Part shown: positions 10,375-19,948 of the stretch, piece by piece | Layout: every line of letters begins with the position of its first letter | Position numbering within the stretch: position 1 is the stretch's first letter | The notes under the pieces: generated by a model | Told to the model about the DNA's origin: nothing | Seen by the model: only the letters and a program-made list of their open reading frames with translations | Database searches by the model: none | Program-made: the position numbers and the translations under genes | From: Armigeres subalbatus | Taxonomy: Eukaryota > Arthropoda > Insecta > Diptera > Culicidae | Direction of reading: 5' to 3' | NCBI RefSeq assembly: GCF_024139115.2 | Contig: NC_085139.1 | Span: 7,349,533 to 7,413,532, forward strand | DNA length: 64,000 nt

Positions 10375-12326
10375 CAAGAAGCATTTCAAAAAATTAAGGA
10401 TGTACTAGTGAAACCGAAGTCACTAGTGTACTATTCTCCGCATGACAAAACAATTTTGATTGCTGACGCCAGTCCGACAGGCCTTGGAGGTGTCCTTTTG
10501 CAGGAGAAGGATGGAGTAAAAAGAGTAATATGCTATATAAGTAAAGGTCTTTCCGATGCTGAGAAGTCGTACGCCCAAAACGAGAAAGAAGCTCTGGCGT
10601 TAGTGTGGGCAACTGAACGACTTCAAATCTACCTAAGGGGAATGGAATTTTTGCTATTAACGGATCATGAACCACTTAAAGTGATATTCGGCCCAGGTCA
10701 CGCCTCTTGTCCGAGGATTGAAAGGTGGGCAATGAGGCTGCAGTCTTTCCGTTTTCAAATTATTCACATTCCAGGGAAAGTGAATATTGCAGATTCACTA
10801 TCAAGGTTACCGAAATTTAAGCACTGCACAACATATGATCGTGTCGGGGAAGAAACAATACTTGCCATATTGGAGAACGCGAAACCTGTTGCAATGACCA
10901 TCAAAGATCTTCTGAAACACACGGAAAATGACTCAACGCTGTCGGAAGTCAAGGAAGCCATTCGTACCGGCCAATGGAACCCTGCAGTTAAGAAATATGT
11001 ACCGTTTAAAGAAGAACTTTATTGCTGTGGCAGTATGTTGCTATGAGGTGAGCGTTTGGTAATACCATTGACTCTACAAAAACGTGTATTACGCCTGGCA
11101 CATATTGGTCATCCAGGGATTGAACGATCGAAACAGCGTTTGAGGGCAAAAGTATGGTGGCCATCGATGGATAAGGACGTTGAGAAAGCAGTTAAGAATT
11201 GCTTGGATTGCCAAATAGTCGGAAAGCTGGCACCACCGGAGCCAATGGAAGTGCGCCAATTGCCAAAAAATCCATGGGAGGTTTTACATATGGATATGCT
11301 AGGTCCCTTGCCCACCGGCGAGTCATTGCTGGTAATCATTGATCCATACAGTCGATACAAGGCAATTGAAGTCTTGAAACAAACGACTTCGAATGACATT
11401 ATTAACAAATTGCGCCCGTTATTCATGAAGTTGGGAATTCCATGTGTATTGATAACGGATAATGCCAGAAATTTCTCGAGTAAAGCGATGGCGGACTTCT
11501 GCGGCGAGTTTGATATAAAGCTTCGTCATACTACGCCATATTGGCCGCAGGCGAATGGCGAGGTTGAACGCCAAAATAGAAGCATCTTGAAGATTCTGAG
11601 AATCGCCGAGCTGAATAAGTCAAACTGGAAGCGAGACCTAGAAGAATACAATTACGTGTATGCTCTGACGCCTCATCCTGCAACAGGATACTCACCGGCG
11701 GAAATACTGTTTGGCAGAAAGTTCCGCGATTGGATTCCGCATCTATTTCAAATGGATCATGTTAAGGACGCAGAAGTCAAAGACAACGACAAGGCCTACA
11801 AGACCAACTCCAAGACACAGAGAAACAGACGTCTCACTCAACATATGTTCCATCGTACACCTTTTAAACGGTTTATTTAACTTTTTGTAGGTGGTCAATC
11901 GGCCACCGATGGCGCTTTAATCGATTTTGCTTGTGTTTGACGTTTGCACACTACCGCCATCTGGTTGCCGCTTGGCCACTCACCGGGATTTTAGCATTGG
12001 GGGACAATGTTTTCGTGACGATGATTTTGATTGCATTTTGTTCTAAGTGAGACGTCTGTTTCTCTGTGTCCAAGACATACTACGATGAAAAAAAAGGAAC
12101 TGTGCATTCAAATCTCGAAGTTGGTAATAAAGTCCTCATGAAGAATTTAAATCCAGCGAATAAGCTAGCAGCAAACTTCCACCCAGAGCCAGCTATAGTT
12201 GTTCAAAAGCAGGGAAATTCTGTGCTCGTTGAAACGCCAGCAGGTGAGAGATATCGGCGAAACTCGTCTCATCTTAAGAAGGTGCTTGATGAAGATCGTA
12301 ATGTGTCCGAAACCTGCGAAACCTAG
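10375..12326 (+). pseudogene. RNase H and integrase of gypsy A (3' part of pol, interrupted)
   Basis: RNase H: ILIADASPTGLGGVLL, EKSYAQNEKEALALVW, LLTDHEPLKVIF and IADSLSRL. A stop at 11044 separates it from integrase, whose core reads HMDMLGPLP (D), LITDNARNF (D) and ANGEVERQN (E). An inverted-repeat element splits it at 11815/12069, after which TYYDEKKGTVHSN and the integrase C-terminal fold (VGNKVLMKN…NSSHLKKV) continue. The tail beyond about 12305 reads into RTE sequence. Confidence 0.85.
11816..12068. mobile_element. 253-bp inverted-repeat element (MITE) in gypsy A integrase
   Basis: The ends are a 23-bp perfect inverted repeat beginning CACAGAGAAACAGACGTCTC. The flanks TCCAAGA at 11809-11815 and 12069-12075 are a 7-bp duplication (8 bp if the first C is counted as target). 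This fits a P- or hAT-like non-autonomous element. There is no coding capacity. Confidence 0.88.
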
Positions 12327-12678
12327 CGACTTGCAATTCCATGTTCCAAGCTTCCAATCGTGATCCTGTATTCGTCGCCTAGGTCTTTGCCGATTATATC
12401 GAGTCGCATTATCTCTTATATTGTTCGTAATGATTGGTTTTCTAGGCGGCTTATTGGGCCTGCGCAAACCTCCTGTCTCGTCGGAGGGCCGTCGTGTCAG
12501 GGCTGTTTAGCGTCCCACCTAACACCAGGACTTGGGCTTGTGCGCTTTGAGCGGCACACGGTCGCTTTGGTGGAGCCTACTTGCGGATACATGCAGCTTT
12601 TTATAGAGGTTTAACAGGGCCCACTGTCAAACCCCACCACATCCTAGGCAAGCCCCACAACTCGCAGATGGCCTGGGA
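12306..12678 (-). mobile_element. 5' end fragment of an RTE-like LINE
   Basis: Reverse-complement homology to the 5' UTR and first ~50 codons of the intact element at 24419-27699 (HDWKLGTWNCKSLGFAG). LINE fragments are normally 3' pieces, so an isolated 5' piece is unusual. It has the same orientation as the 1444-3681 copy and is best explained as the other half of that copy, separated by gypsy A and a deletion. Confidence 0.75.
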
Positions 12679-12679
12679 G

Positions 12680-13125
12680 GTGGAAGATCTTTAAAGTAGC
12701 GCTGCTGCCGAAACCAGGGAAACCGCCGGGGAATCCAGCATCGTATAGGCCCATATGCCTGCTGGATACACTGGGGAAGCTTCTGAAAAGGATTATCCTT
12801 AATCGGCTGACGCAGTTCACTGAGGGCGAGACCGGCTTATCGGAAAAGCAGTTCGGATTCCGAAAAGGCAGATCGACGGTGGATGCAATCAGGACGGTCA
12901 TTGAAGTTTCAGAGAGAGCGACCAATAAGAAGAGGCGCGGCAATCGATTCTGCATTGTAGTAACGATTGACGTCAAAAACGCTTTTAACAGTGTCAGCTG
13001 GGAGGCCATCGCCGCAGCGCTGCACGGTATGCGGGTTCCTGACTACTTGTGTAGAATCTTTGAAAGTTAGTTCCAGAACCGGATCCTGGTTTACGAAATG
13101 GTCGGACGCTCGGTGGCAAGCGAGC
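12680..13125 (+). pseudogene. R1-clade LINE reverse transcriptase fragment
   Basis: Plus-strand translation shows R1-type RT: WKIFKVALLPKPGKPPGNPA, SYRPICLLDTLGKLL, QFGFRKGRSTVDAI, VTIDVKNAFNSVSW. It starts abruptly after the RTE fragment, stops at 13068, and loses homology near 13125 at the start of an inverted-repeat insertion. Confidence 0.8.
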
Positions 13126-13281
13126 CTCTATTGTCGTTGCAGAAGCAAACCCGCCTCAATACGACAAATAGAAGCACATGTTTGTGATTCAAACGCAACC
13201 GACTGTTGTTCAATTCTGATACACATAGTTGGGTAGAGAGAACAGGGTGTGAAATGTTGCCAAAGCAGATTCGACAGATAC

Positions 13282-14256
13282 GGGGAATAAGGCAAAGACA
13301 AAGGTGCTGTTTGAACGAGATGGCGCCACAACATTTAAAGTAAAATGAATTTCCTTATATGGACAAATCATCCGTTCTCATTAACTACGCATCGCATCAA
13401 TATGAAACCTAGGTCAAAAAGCAACAAATAATTTTTAGATTTTTTGTTCCCACGACTTGTTTTACAGTTCTAAACAATAAAAGAGATTTCATTGTACCTC
13501 CATACTAAATTCTAGCTGTATACTTTCAATTTCTTCAAGACTGTTCTCCACCTCGTGTGTGTGGAAGGAACATTGAAAGCTTACGATATCGAACAGCAGA
13601 TGTCACTAGTGTATATGCAATATTACATTGATACAAACACACAGCAACACCACCTGTCGCCTGATAATGGAAATATTGCAATAGGAGATCGTCAGTTGCA
13701 TTCTAGCAAAAATTCCGCTTGAGGCCCTTCCTAAATATTTTAACAACAGCCACTACACCTGATGGTATAATGGCGCTATTTCCATTATCAGGCGACAGGT
13801 GGTGTTGCTGTGTGTTTGTATCAATGTAATATTGCATATACACTAGTGACATCTGCTGTTCGATATCGTAAGCTTTCAATGTTCCTTCCACACACACGAG
13901 GTGGAGAACAGTCTTGAAGAAATTGAAAGTATACAGCTAGAATTTAGTATGAAGGACAATGAAATCTCTTTTATTGTTTAGAACTGTAAACAAGTCGTGG
14001 GTACAAAAAATCTAAAAATTATTTGTTGCTTTTTGACCTAGCTTTCATATTGATGCGATGCGTAGTTGATGAGAACGGATGATTTGTCCATACAAGGAAA
14101 TTCATTTTACTTTAAATGTTGTGGCGCCATCTCGTTCAAACAGCACCTTTGTCTTTGCCCTATTATACCGTCAGGTGTAGTGGCTGTTGTTAAAATATTT
14201 AGGAAGGGCCTCAAGCGGAATTTTTGCTATAGAACGCAACTGACGATCTCCTATTC
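13282..14256. repeat. Large inverted repeat inside the R1 fragment (order A-B'-A'-B)
   Basis: Arm A (about 13282-13681) is the near-perfect reverse complement of 13778-14160. The ~96-bp spacer 13682-13777 is itself the reverse complement of 14159-14256, which runs into R1 coding sequence. So the arms alternate in the order A, B', A', B. No transposase frame is present. The remaining 13126-13281 is unassigned. Confidence 0.8.
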
Positions 14257-14345
14257 GGGGCAGAAGTCGATTAGGGTTACGGCAGGTGTTCCGCAAGGTT
14301 CCATACTAGGCCCAACGATGTGGAACATTTATTATTTCTATTCGG
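14226..14345 (+). pseudogene. R1-clade LINE RT fragment, continuation after the inverted repeat
   Basis: Reads SIRVTAGVPQGSILGPTMWN, the strongly conserved block just after the region at 13125 in R1-clade RT. It shows that the inverted repeat lies inside one R1 copy. Homology ends near 14345. Confidence 0.75.
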
Positions 14346-14388
14346 CGTATGTTCATCGAAGAGCTGTAGCTCATTAAGTATCAAGTAA

Positions 14389-14553
14389 GGGGCCGTACAC
14401 ATATTACGTAAGCACTTATGGGGAGAAAGGGGGGTCGGTCAATATCTTATGCGCCATATAAATAAAAAATCTTTTGTATGGAAAAAATCTTACATGGGGG
14501 GAGGGGGGTCGAAAAACCCAGAAAAATTGCTTACGTAATAAGTGTACGGCCCC
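14389..14553. mobile_element. 165-bp MITE with TAA target duplication
   Basis: Inverted ends GGGGCCGTACACATATTACG and its near-complement at the right (TGCTTACGTAATAAGTGTAC then GGCCCC), flanked by TAA at 14386-14388 and 14554-14556. The 3-bp TAA duplication fits PIF/Harbinger-type elements. Confidence 0.85.
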
Positions 14554-14556
14554 TAA

Positions 14557-14815
14557 GTAGCAACTACCGCTGAACGCCGCCTACACGCTACTCTCCCAAA
14601 TTTTATGCCGCCGACTAAAGAGCCCGACACATAGAATACGTTTGCGTTGCGTTTGACAGTTTTCCTATGGGAAATGTGTCAAACGCAACGCAAACGTATC
14701 CTATGTGTGGAGCTCTTAACACCAATCACAAGAGAGTTCGTGGAGCAATACCAGACAGGATTTATGGGTGAACGCTCTACCACAGAACAGGTGTTCGCCG
14801 TACGTTAGGTAATGA
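14557..14815 (+). mobile_element. RTE-like LINE RT fragment carrying a MITE
   Basis: Plus-strand homology to the RT of the 24419-27699 element (SNYR…LNAAYTLLSQILCRRL, then REFVEQYQTGFMGERSTTEQ). It is split cleanly by the 98-bp element at 14619-14716 and ends near 14815. Confidence 0.8.
14619..14716. mobile_element. 98-bp MITE with 40-bp inverted ends and TAA duplication
   Basis: The two 40-bp ends are inverted copies with three mismatches, starting AGAGCCCGACACATAGAATA on the left. The flanks are TAA (14616-14618 and 14717-14719). Removing the element and one TAA restores the RTE sequence CGACTAACACC. Confidence 0.9.
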
Positions 14816-15090
14816 GAGATGTCTGAGTTTCGAAGATTTCATGAAGAATAAATCACATTTATTCGGAAATGAAAATATATTTTAAATATCCTATTTGTTA
14901 CATGCCAAACTTTTGAGAAGTAAAACTGTAGAATAATAAAAAAATGACGAATTTTTACCTTGATATTGATTGAACAAAAAATGCTAAATCGACAGCAAAA
15001 TAGTTTTATCAACACGATAAAAAAATATAATCATTCTTAGTTCTAAAAAGTTCCGTATCAGTTACTACATAATATGCAATTGAAAGCTGC

Positions 15091-16404
15091 CTACGAATAC
15101 ACAGGTTTACCTTTAGTATCCCAGGTTTTCTTCATTTTCTGAAATGCAAAGAACATATACAAAGCTGCAAAAAGAAGAAAAATTGTTAATTGTTAAAAAT
15201 AATTTAAAAAAAAAACAAACAAATTTATTGGCCACTACTCACTGCTAGCTTCCCACTCCGACTTGGACAGTGTGCCAACCTTGCCGTAGCGTGAATCCTT
15301 CCGATCCAGATACTGCTGCGCGTGTTTGTATTCTGCCCTGTTTTGCTGCCGCTCCCGGTCATCTCTCGAGTAGCCCGGAAAAGTTTCGAGCGCCTGCATC
15401 TTCTCGATCAATCCCCGCCCGCTTGAGATAGACTCCTCGTAGTACTGGTCGAAGCGCTTCTGCTCTACCAGCCGTAAACCGAACTTCAGTGCCAGCTTGA
15501 CCAGCATGGGAAAGTACACCAAAAACTCTGGACAGTCCACCACCCCATCCAGCTGGAAGTTGTACTTTGCCCCAAACAGTGGCGGGTTATCCGTGTCACA
15601 TTGGAACGTAATCGTGTAGATGTCATTGCCAAAGCTGTCGCCCCCGGCTGCCCGCTGCCGTTTCATGATCTCGTTGGCATCCGGGATGGTTCCGATAAAG
15701 AACCCTCCCTCCTTCAGACACTCGGACGCATTCTTCAACATGAACTCGGCTTGTTTGAGCGACTCGAAGCAGTAATGGAAAGCAAACTGGCAGCTGACCA
15801 AGTGGAGGTCAATTGAAGGATCACGATACTTTTCCCTTAATCTTTGAAGTGTAGCGTCAGCGGCGAAGAATTCCGCCGTAAACAGCTTTCCACCGTGGTC
15901 GCCTTTTTGTGTGATGTTCTTATATCGGGCCTCGCACTGTTCCACGCTCACTTCCGCTATGTCGGTGCAAATGAGATGCGTGATGTTACCTTTGCTCCAT
16001 TTGAGCAAATCACCTCCTTTGCCACAACACATGTCCATCACTCTCAAAGGAGTCCCGATGGCAGCTTTCTCCTTTATACGGTTCAGATACTGATTGATCA
16101 GGATACTTTTGACCCAGTTGTTGAAATTTCTCATATAGAATATCCTGGATTTAGTTCGCTCATACAGACCTCGCTCCTCAAGCTTATTGTAGTGCGAAGC
16201 TACTACGGTGGCATTGTTATCCCTTGGGACTTTGGCCTGTTGCAATGGCTCGTCTTCATCGTCAGAATGGGATCGTTTAACGGCTTCGGAAACAATTTCC
16301 GAATTCTGCTGGACAGTTTCCACTTCGTCATCAGATTCACTGTCTTCCGACAATCGGTGACCCTGATGCTGGATGAAATCGGACGCTTTCTCACTTTCAG
16401 ACAT
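15091..16404 (-). CDS. RNMT: mRNA cap guanine-N7 methyltransferase
   Basis: This enzyme transfers methyl from SAM to N7 of the cap guanosine of nascent mRNA in the nucleus. Exon 1 is 16404-15243 (donor GCA|GTGAGT); a small last exon, 15164-15091, follows acceptor TTGCAG. Together they encode 411 residues (human about 476). The N-terminus is acidic and low-complexity (SEDSESDDEVETVQQ); the catalytic domain starts near residue 75. SAM site VMDMCCGKGGDLLKW, then ICTDIAEVSVEQCEARY, the cap-pocket region VSCQFAFHYCFES, and GTIPDANEI. The spliced tail gives EASTLYMFFAFQK, matching the family's conserved end; reading through the donor would instead stop after two codons. A TTTATT at 14858-14863 may be its poly(A) signal. 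Confidence 0.93.
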
Positions 16405-16655
16405 TTTTGATGGGTTGCAATGATTTACAGTACTGTTTAGTAAAAAGGAATGAGATTAAATTTATGGAATGTCGAAAATATCTTTTCTTTTGTACCACGA
16501 TTTTAATTTCATACCTGCTTCAAAAGTTGCCTACCAAACGTCAAAACTTATGCTACCTCCTGAAGTGCATTTACAGATGCATTTTATGCTGCATGCATGA
16601 ATAACAAATGAACATAGAACACATTCATCCCCTGCCCTGCGATGTTGACATTCGA

Positions 16656-17285
16656 TGGCGAACTCGGGTACAGCTCATCGATCATTTCGACATCTGGTGG
16701 TCGTCACAAGAACCACGAAAAAACTGTCGGCTACACTGAACTTAATTCCCATCTAAATTTTATGCGTGCAACGCACATATATTTTTGCAATAGGCGGATT
16801 CGAGAAGGATCCTGTGGTAGAGTGCTCTGCGAGAGTTTGAGAGAAGCGAAGTCGTCAGAAGCGATTATTTACATTCAAAATCAAATTTTCTCCATCAAAT
16901 TTACTTCACTTTTTGGTATATAGTCTCGTGTTTTCCACTGGCAATGGCTTCTAAAAGTCTTTAAACAGCTGTTGAAAACAAATCCCACCCAAGTAAGCCG
17001 CGAATTGAAAATCCGGGAATTCATAACCAGGATGGATTTATTGAGGGGTGTTCTGACTTGTCAATATCCCCAACTCAGCCATCTTGGATTTGTGTATGGA
17101 ATTTATGCTGGTTTATTTACGTTTTGCACTGAACATGAACTTTTTCCCCCTGCACTGGTTATTCCCATCTACTAACGAAGTCGTATAACCTCCTATACAT
17201 AAAAAAATCTTGTTCATAATTAAGATTGTGCGGTGGAGGCACTGCAAGAGATGTGCTGTTTAATCGGAAAAATCATATGCAAGCC
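16656..17285. repeat. Degenerate copies of an inverted-repeat family (ends ATAGGCGAATTYGAG)
   Basis: Two fragments in opposite orientation. 16656-16735 matches the left end of the element at 43916-45367 (ATCATTTCGACATCTGGTGG…). 16792-17285 matches its right part in reverse (AATAGGCGGATTCGAGAAGG…, then TGCAAGAGATGTGCTGTTTA). Related sequence also occurs at about 18830-18910, 22540-22625 and 28000-28085. No coding role. 16405-16655 holds the RNMT 5' side and nothing else that I recognise. Confidence 0.7.
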
Positions 17286-17463
17286 AAGGGGTATCTCACA
17301 TAGATTAAATTGAATTTATCTGCAGAAATTAACGAAGTAACCAAAGCGACTTTATTTCGATTTCAATTGAGTTTGGTTATAAGACCAATTGCTGATTTTA
17401 GCAACGTAACGTATAAACCATCTGTCAAATCAAACGATGACAGTGATAGTAAACAATGAGTAT

Positions 17464-17839
17464 AAGGCATTTTATGAGACGTTTCGCGGTGACCCGATTA
17501 TTTACTTCTAATGTTTTGTTTTGGTATGATTCTGCGTGAACATTCCGTTAGGTCCGAACACAAAATAATGTTTGTAACGTTTTAATTTTCATTCGTGTTT
17601 TCTTTAGCATTTCATGTTTAGAATGCAATGGTATCAATAATCTAACGACATGTTTTAAGAATCAAATGAGACACTTTGTTCTAAAGCCCTGGTAGACGAA
17701 AAGTTAAACAGGCAGAATTGATGATGGGACCATTCGGAATGTTCAGCGCGAAATTTCCAAACAAACGGGCTCCCACTAATTGTCAAAGTAGATAAACACG
17801 AGAAAAACAGCTGTTTCGATCTGTCTCATAAAATGCCTT
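17464..17839. mobile_element. 376-bp inverted-repeat element
   Basis: The ends AAGGCATTTTATGAGAC and GTCTCATAAAATGCCTT are perfect inverted copies. The interior is A/T-rich and non-coding. The target duplication is unclear (AT or shorter). From 17840 to 19145 I see no gene; it holds scattered family fragments only. Confidence 0.7.
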
Positions 17840-19145
17840 ATTATGGAAAGAAAATATTTATATGTGAACTATCAGAGAACGTCTATAAATTACAGCAAGC
17901 AAAGAAAACATGCTCATTGCTAACCCTTAGTTAGAGTGATAGTACCAGATAGTTACACCATTGTAACATTAATAAGACATTAATTAGTTCTTTTTGGGGG
18001 CCGTGTTTTTACCTGGGTTTCATATTAATAAGCTTTGCTCGAAGAGATTAAGCAGGAAGCAAGATTCCACTTCACGAAAGTAGATGTTGCACATATGTAT
18101 ATGATATAGATGTTATCCCCAGTTTCAGCCGAATTCCAATAGATGAAACTTTTATAATTACTTGGGCTTAGTGAATAAATCTAAATCTAAGCTATAAAGG
18201 CCAGCTGTTACATCCCACATCATACGCATTTCTTCAATTGTAGAACTAAGGTTGTGGTAGCAAGTGCAGAAGCCCGGAAATGACTCGGGTACCTAAAACG
18301 GGTTATGAACATCCAAGTATTTCTACATGGCATCAGAGCTATTATAATAAAGTCTTTTACAGGATGACGAATATAACATCTGTGCTGTAATTATTCAAAT
18401 CCAAACTCGAAGTCAACAGAATAATAAATTTGTAGGCAACGGGCAACAACAGCTTAGTTCTTGCTAATATTGCTGAACGCAATAAAATTTCCAAAGATAT
18501 TTTCAGCTGTTTTCCTTGTAAATCATCTCGGCAAGGGTTAGTCTACAATCTGAAATAAACAATGAATATATTATTACATAATGTAAAAAAATCAAATTAG
18601 AAATCATATCCATTTTCTTGTTGGTCAAAAAATAAACAACTTGATGTCATTGGTAACTTATAAAATCCACGCTTGCTTGGACTAAAAATACAGTTCAGTG
18701 TCGCAGAAGGTGTGTTGCAAAATTGATCAAGTTGTAGCTATGAATGCCATTCGCTTCAAATCGAATTTATTTCGATACAAATTCGCTGTGATTGTTAACG
18801 GTGAGACACCCCTTGATGCAAGCACACACCGGATGGAAGCTCATCCCAAAGAAAACAAAATTTTCTTCCAATTTGCGACTATTTCAGCTTTCATAAATGA
18901 TTGGATTAATCAGAAACCCAAATTAATCCACCTAGTGGTGACGATGCTTTTCTCTATTAAATCAAGATATACTGAAGGTGGTAACTTCGTTTTTTCCAAT
19001 TCCTATCTACCAAAAATGTTGTTGTTGGCGACATTCGAGCCATTGCGGTACCTTCTGTGGTATGTATGCTGATCTGCCAGGAAATATACGAGGAAAAAGG
19101 TGAAAGCTGAGTCGTGAGTAATTGGAATATGCGTGACCAGTCTAA

Positions 19146-19285
19146 GGTGCCCGCCAGAGTAAATGCGACGTGCGATGCGACGCGACGCGACAGTGCAATT
19201 TGACAGCCTGTTGATAATGATTGTTATTCTTTTACGTGAGTCGCGTCGCGTCGCATCGCTCGTCGCGTTTACTCTGGCTTCACCC
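19146..19285. mobile_element. 140-bp MITE with GC-rich inverted ends and TAA duplication
   Basis: Left end GGTGCCCGCCAGAGTAAATG and right end complement GGGTGAAGCCAGAGTAAACG continue into an almost perfect ~40-bp inverted repeat rich in CGACG units. Flanked by TAA at 19143-19145 and 19286-19288. Confidence 0.85.
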
Positions 19286-19808
19286 TAAAGCTGTAGAAGA
19301 CGTCGTTGATAATATGCGATGTAAACAAAAACAGATAGATGGAACGACATAGCAGTAAATGAGTGATATAGAGAACGATCAATTGAATTGTATTCGAGGC
19401 CTAGCTGGATTATTATTATTAGTGCGCTAAGAAAAATGTTAACCGTGGTGACTAGAATCCGGGATCGTTGTATGAGGGCGAAGAAGCAACTATCTCTTGT
19501 GAGTAAATACTTATTGTTCATATTCTCATGATTATATCCAGGTTTTTACACTCTATTGCCATAATGCTATGAATCACCCCTTTTGACACATGGCGTGTCC
19601 ACTATAATTTCTTTATAGTTAAAACATAGCAATCTATGACTTGATGAAATTTTCTGTATACATAAATATTGAATAATACGTCAAGTCTGTTTGTTATCAA
19701 TTCCTATCAATTCTTGTCTCAACAATAATTAAATTTATTTCATTTTTAGGTTTATATAAACAATATTAAGGAAAAATATATTAAGCTCTTTTAGTGGAAT
19801 GTATTAAA

Positions 19809-19948
19809 CCGTCTAAGACGAATTAAGTACTGTCCAAGTACAAGACACTGAAGACGACCACACAGTTGTGGTCGAAATACGTATCTGCAAAGATAACGAA
19901 AATTAACTGGTGGAATTAAATGGACAGTACTTAATTCGTCTTAGACGG
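19809..19948 (+). repeat. Compact Penelope-terminus unit with 28-bp perfect inverted ends
   Basis: The 140-bp unit starts CCGTCTAAGACGAATTAAGT and ends with its exact 28-bp reverse complement. Between them is sequence homologous to the 3' end of the Penelope copies at 49008-52705 (AAGACACTGAAGACG … GTGGAATTAAATGG). No protein frame is left. Confidence 0.75.
19844..19889 (+). ncRNA. Hammerhead-ribozyme-like motif (Penelope terminus)
   Basis: Core CTGAAGA fits CUGANGA. Helix II is CGACCAC/GTGGTCG (7 bp, loop ACAGTT), then AAA completes the GAAA core, then TACGTA (palindromic helix III), then ATC as the NUH cleavage triplet. Helix I is weak here (CA/TG only), so activity is doubtful compared with the 52605-52650 copy. 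Confidence 0.6.

Larger units (their letters stand above)
3682..12305 (+). mobile_element. Ty3/gypsy retrotransposon A, interrupted and lacking its 3' LTR
   Basis: The order is 5' LTR (3682-3844), primer-binding-site-like TTGGCGACGAGGATTAG, gag start (4001), protease and RT (to 5603), [insertion of gypsy B 5604-10369 plus duplicated CACAA], RNase H, integrase (10375-11815), [inverted-repeat element 11816-12068], integrase C-terminus to about 12305. Sequence joins cleanly across both insertions. The 3' LTR is absent; the element runs straight into an RTE 5' fragment, implying a deletion at this junction. Confidence 0.85.

Noticed and set aside
15844..16410. A 188-codon open frame antisense to RNMT
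   Set aside because: It is the mirror of the RNMT coding strand with no domain or splice context of its own.
18698..19072. A 124-codon open frame (…PKENKIFFQFATISAFIND…)
   Set aside because: Its middle is the dispersed ATAGGCGAATT family, seen again reversed near 44040-44120; it is repeat DNA, not a gene.
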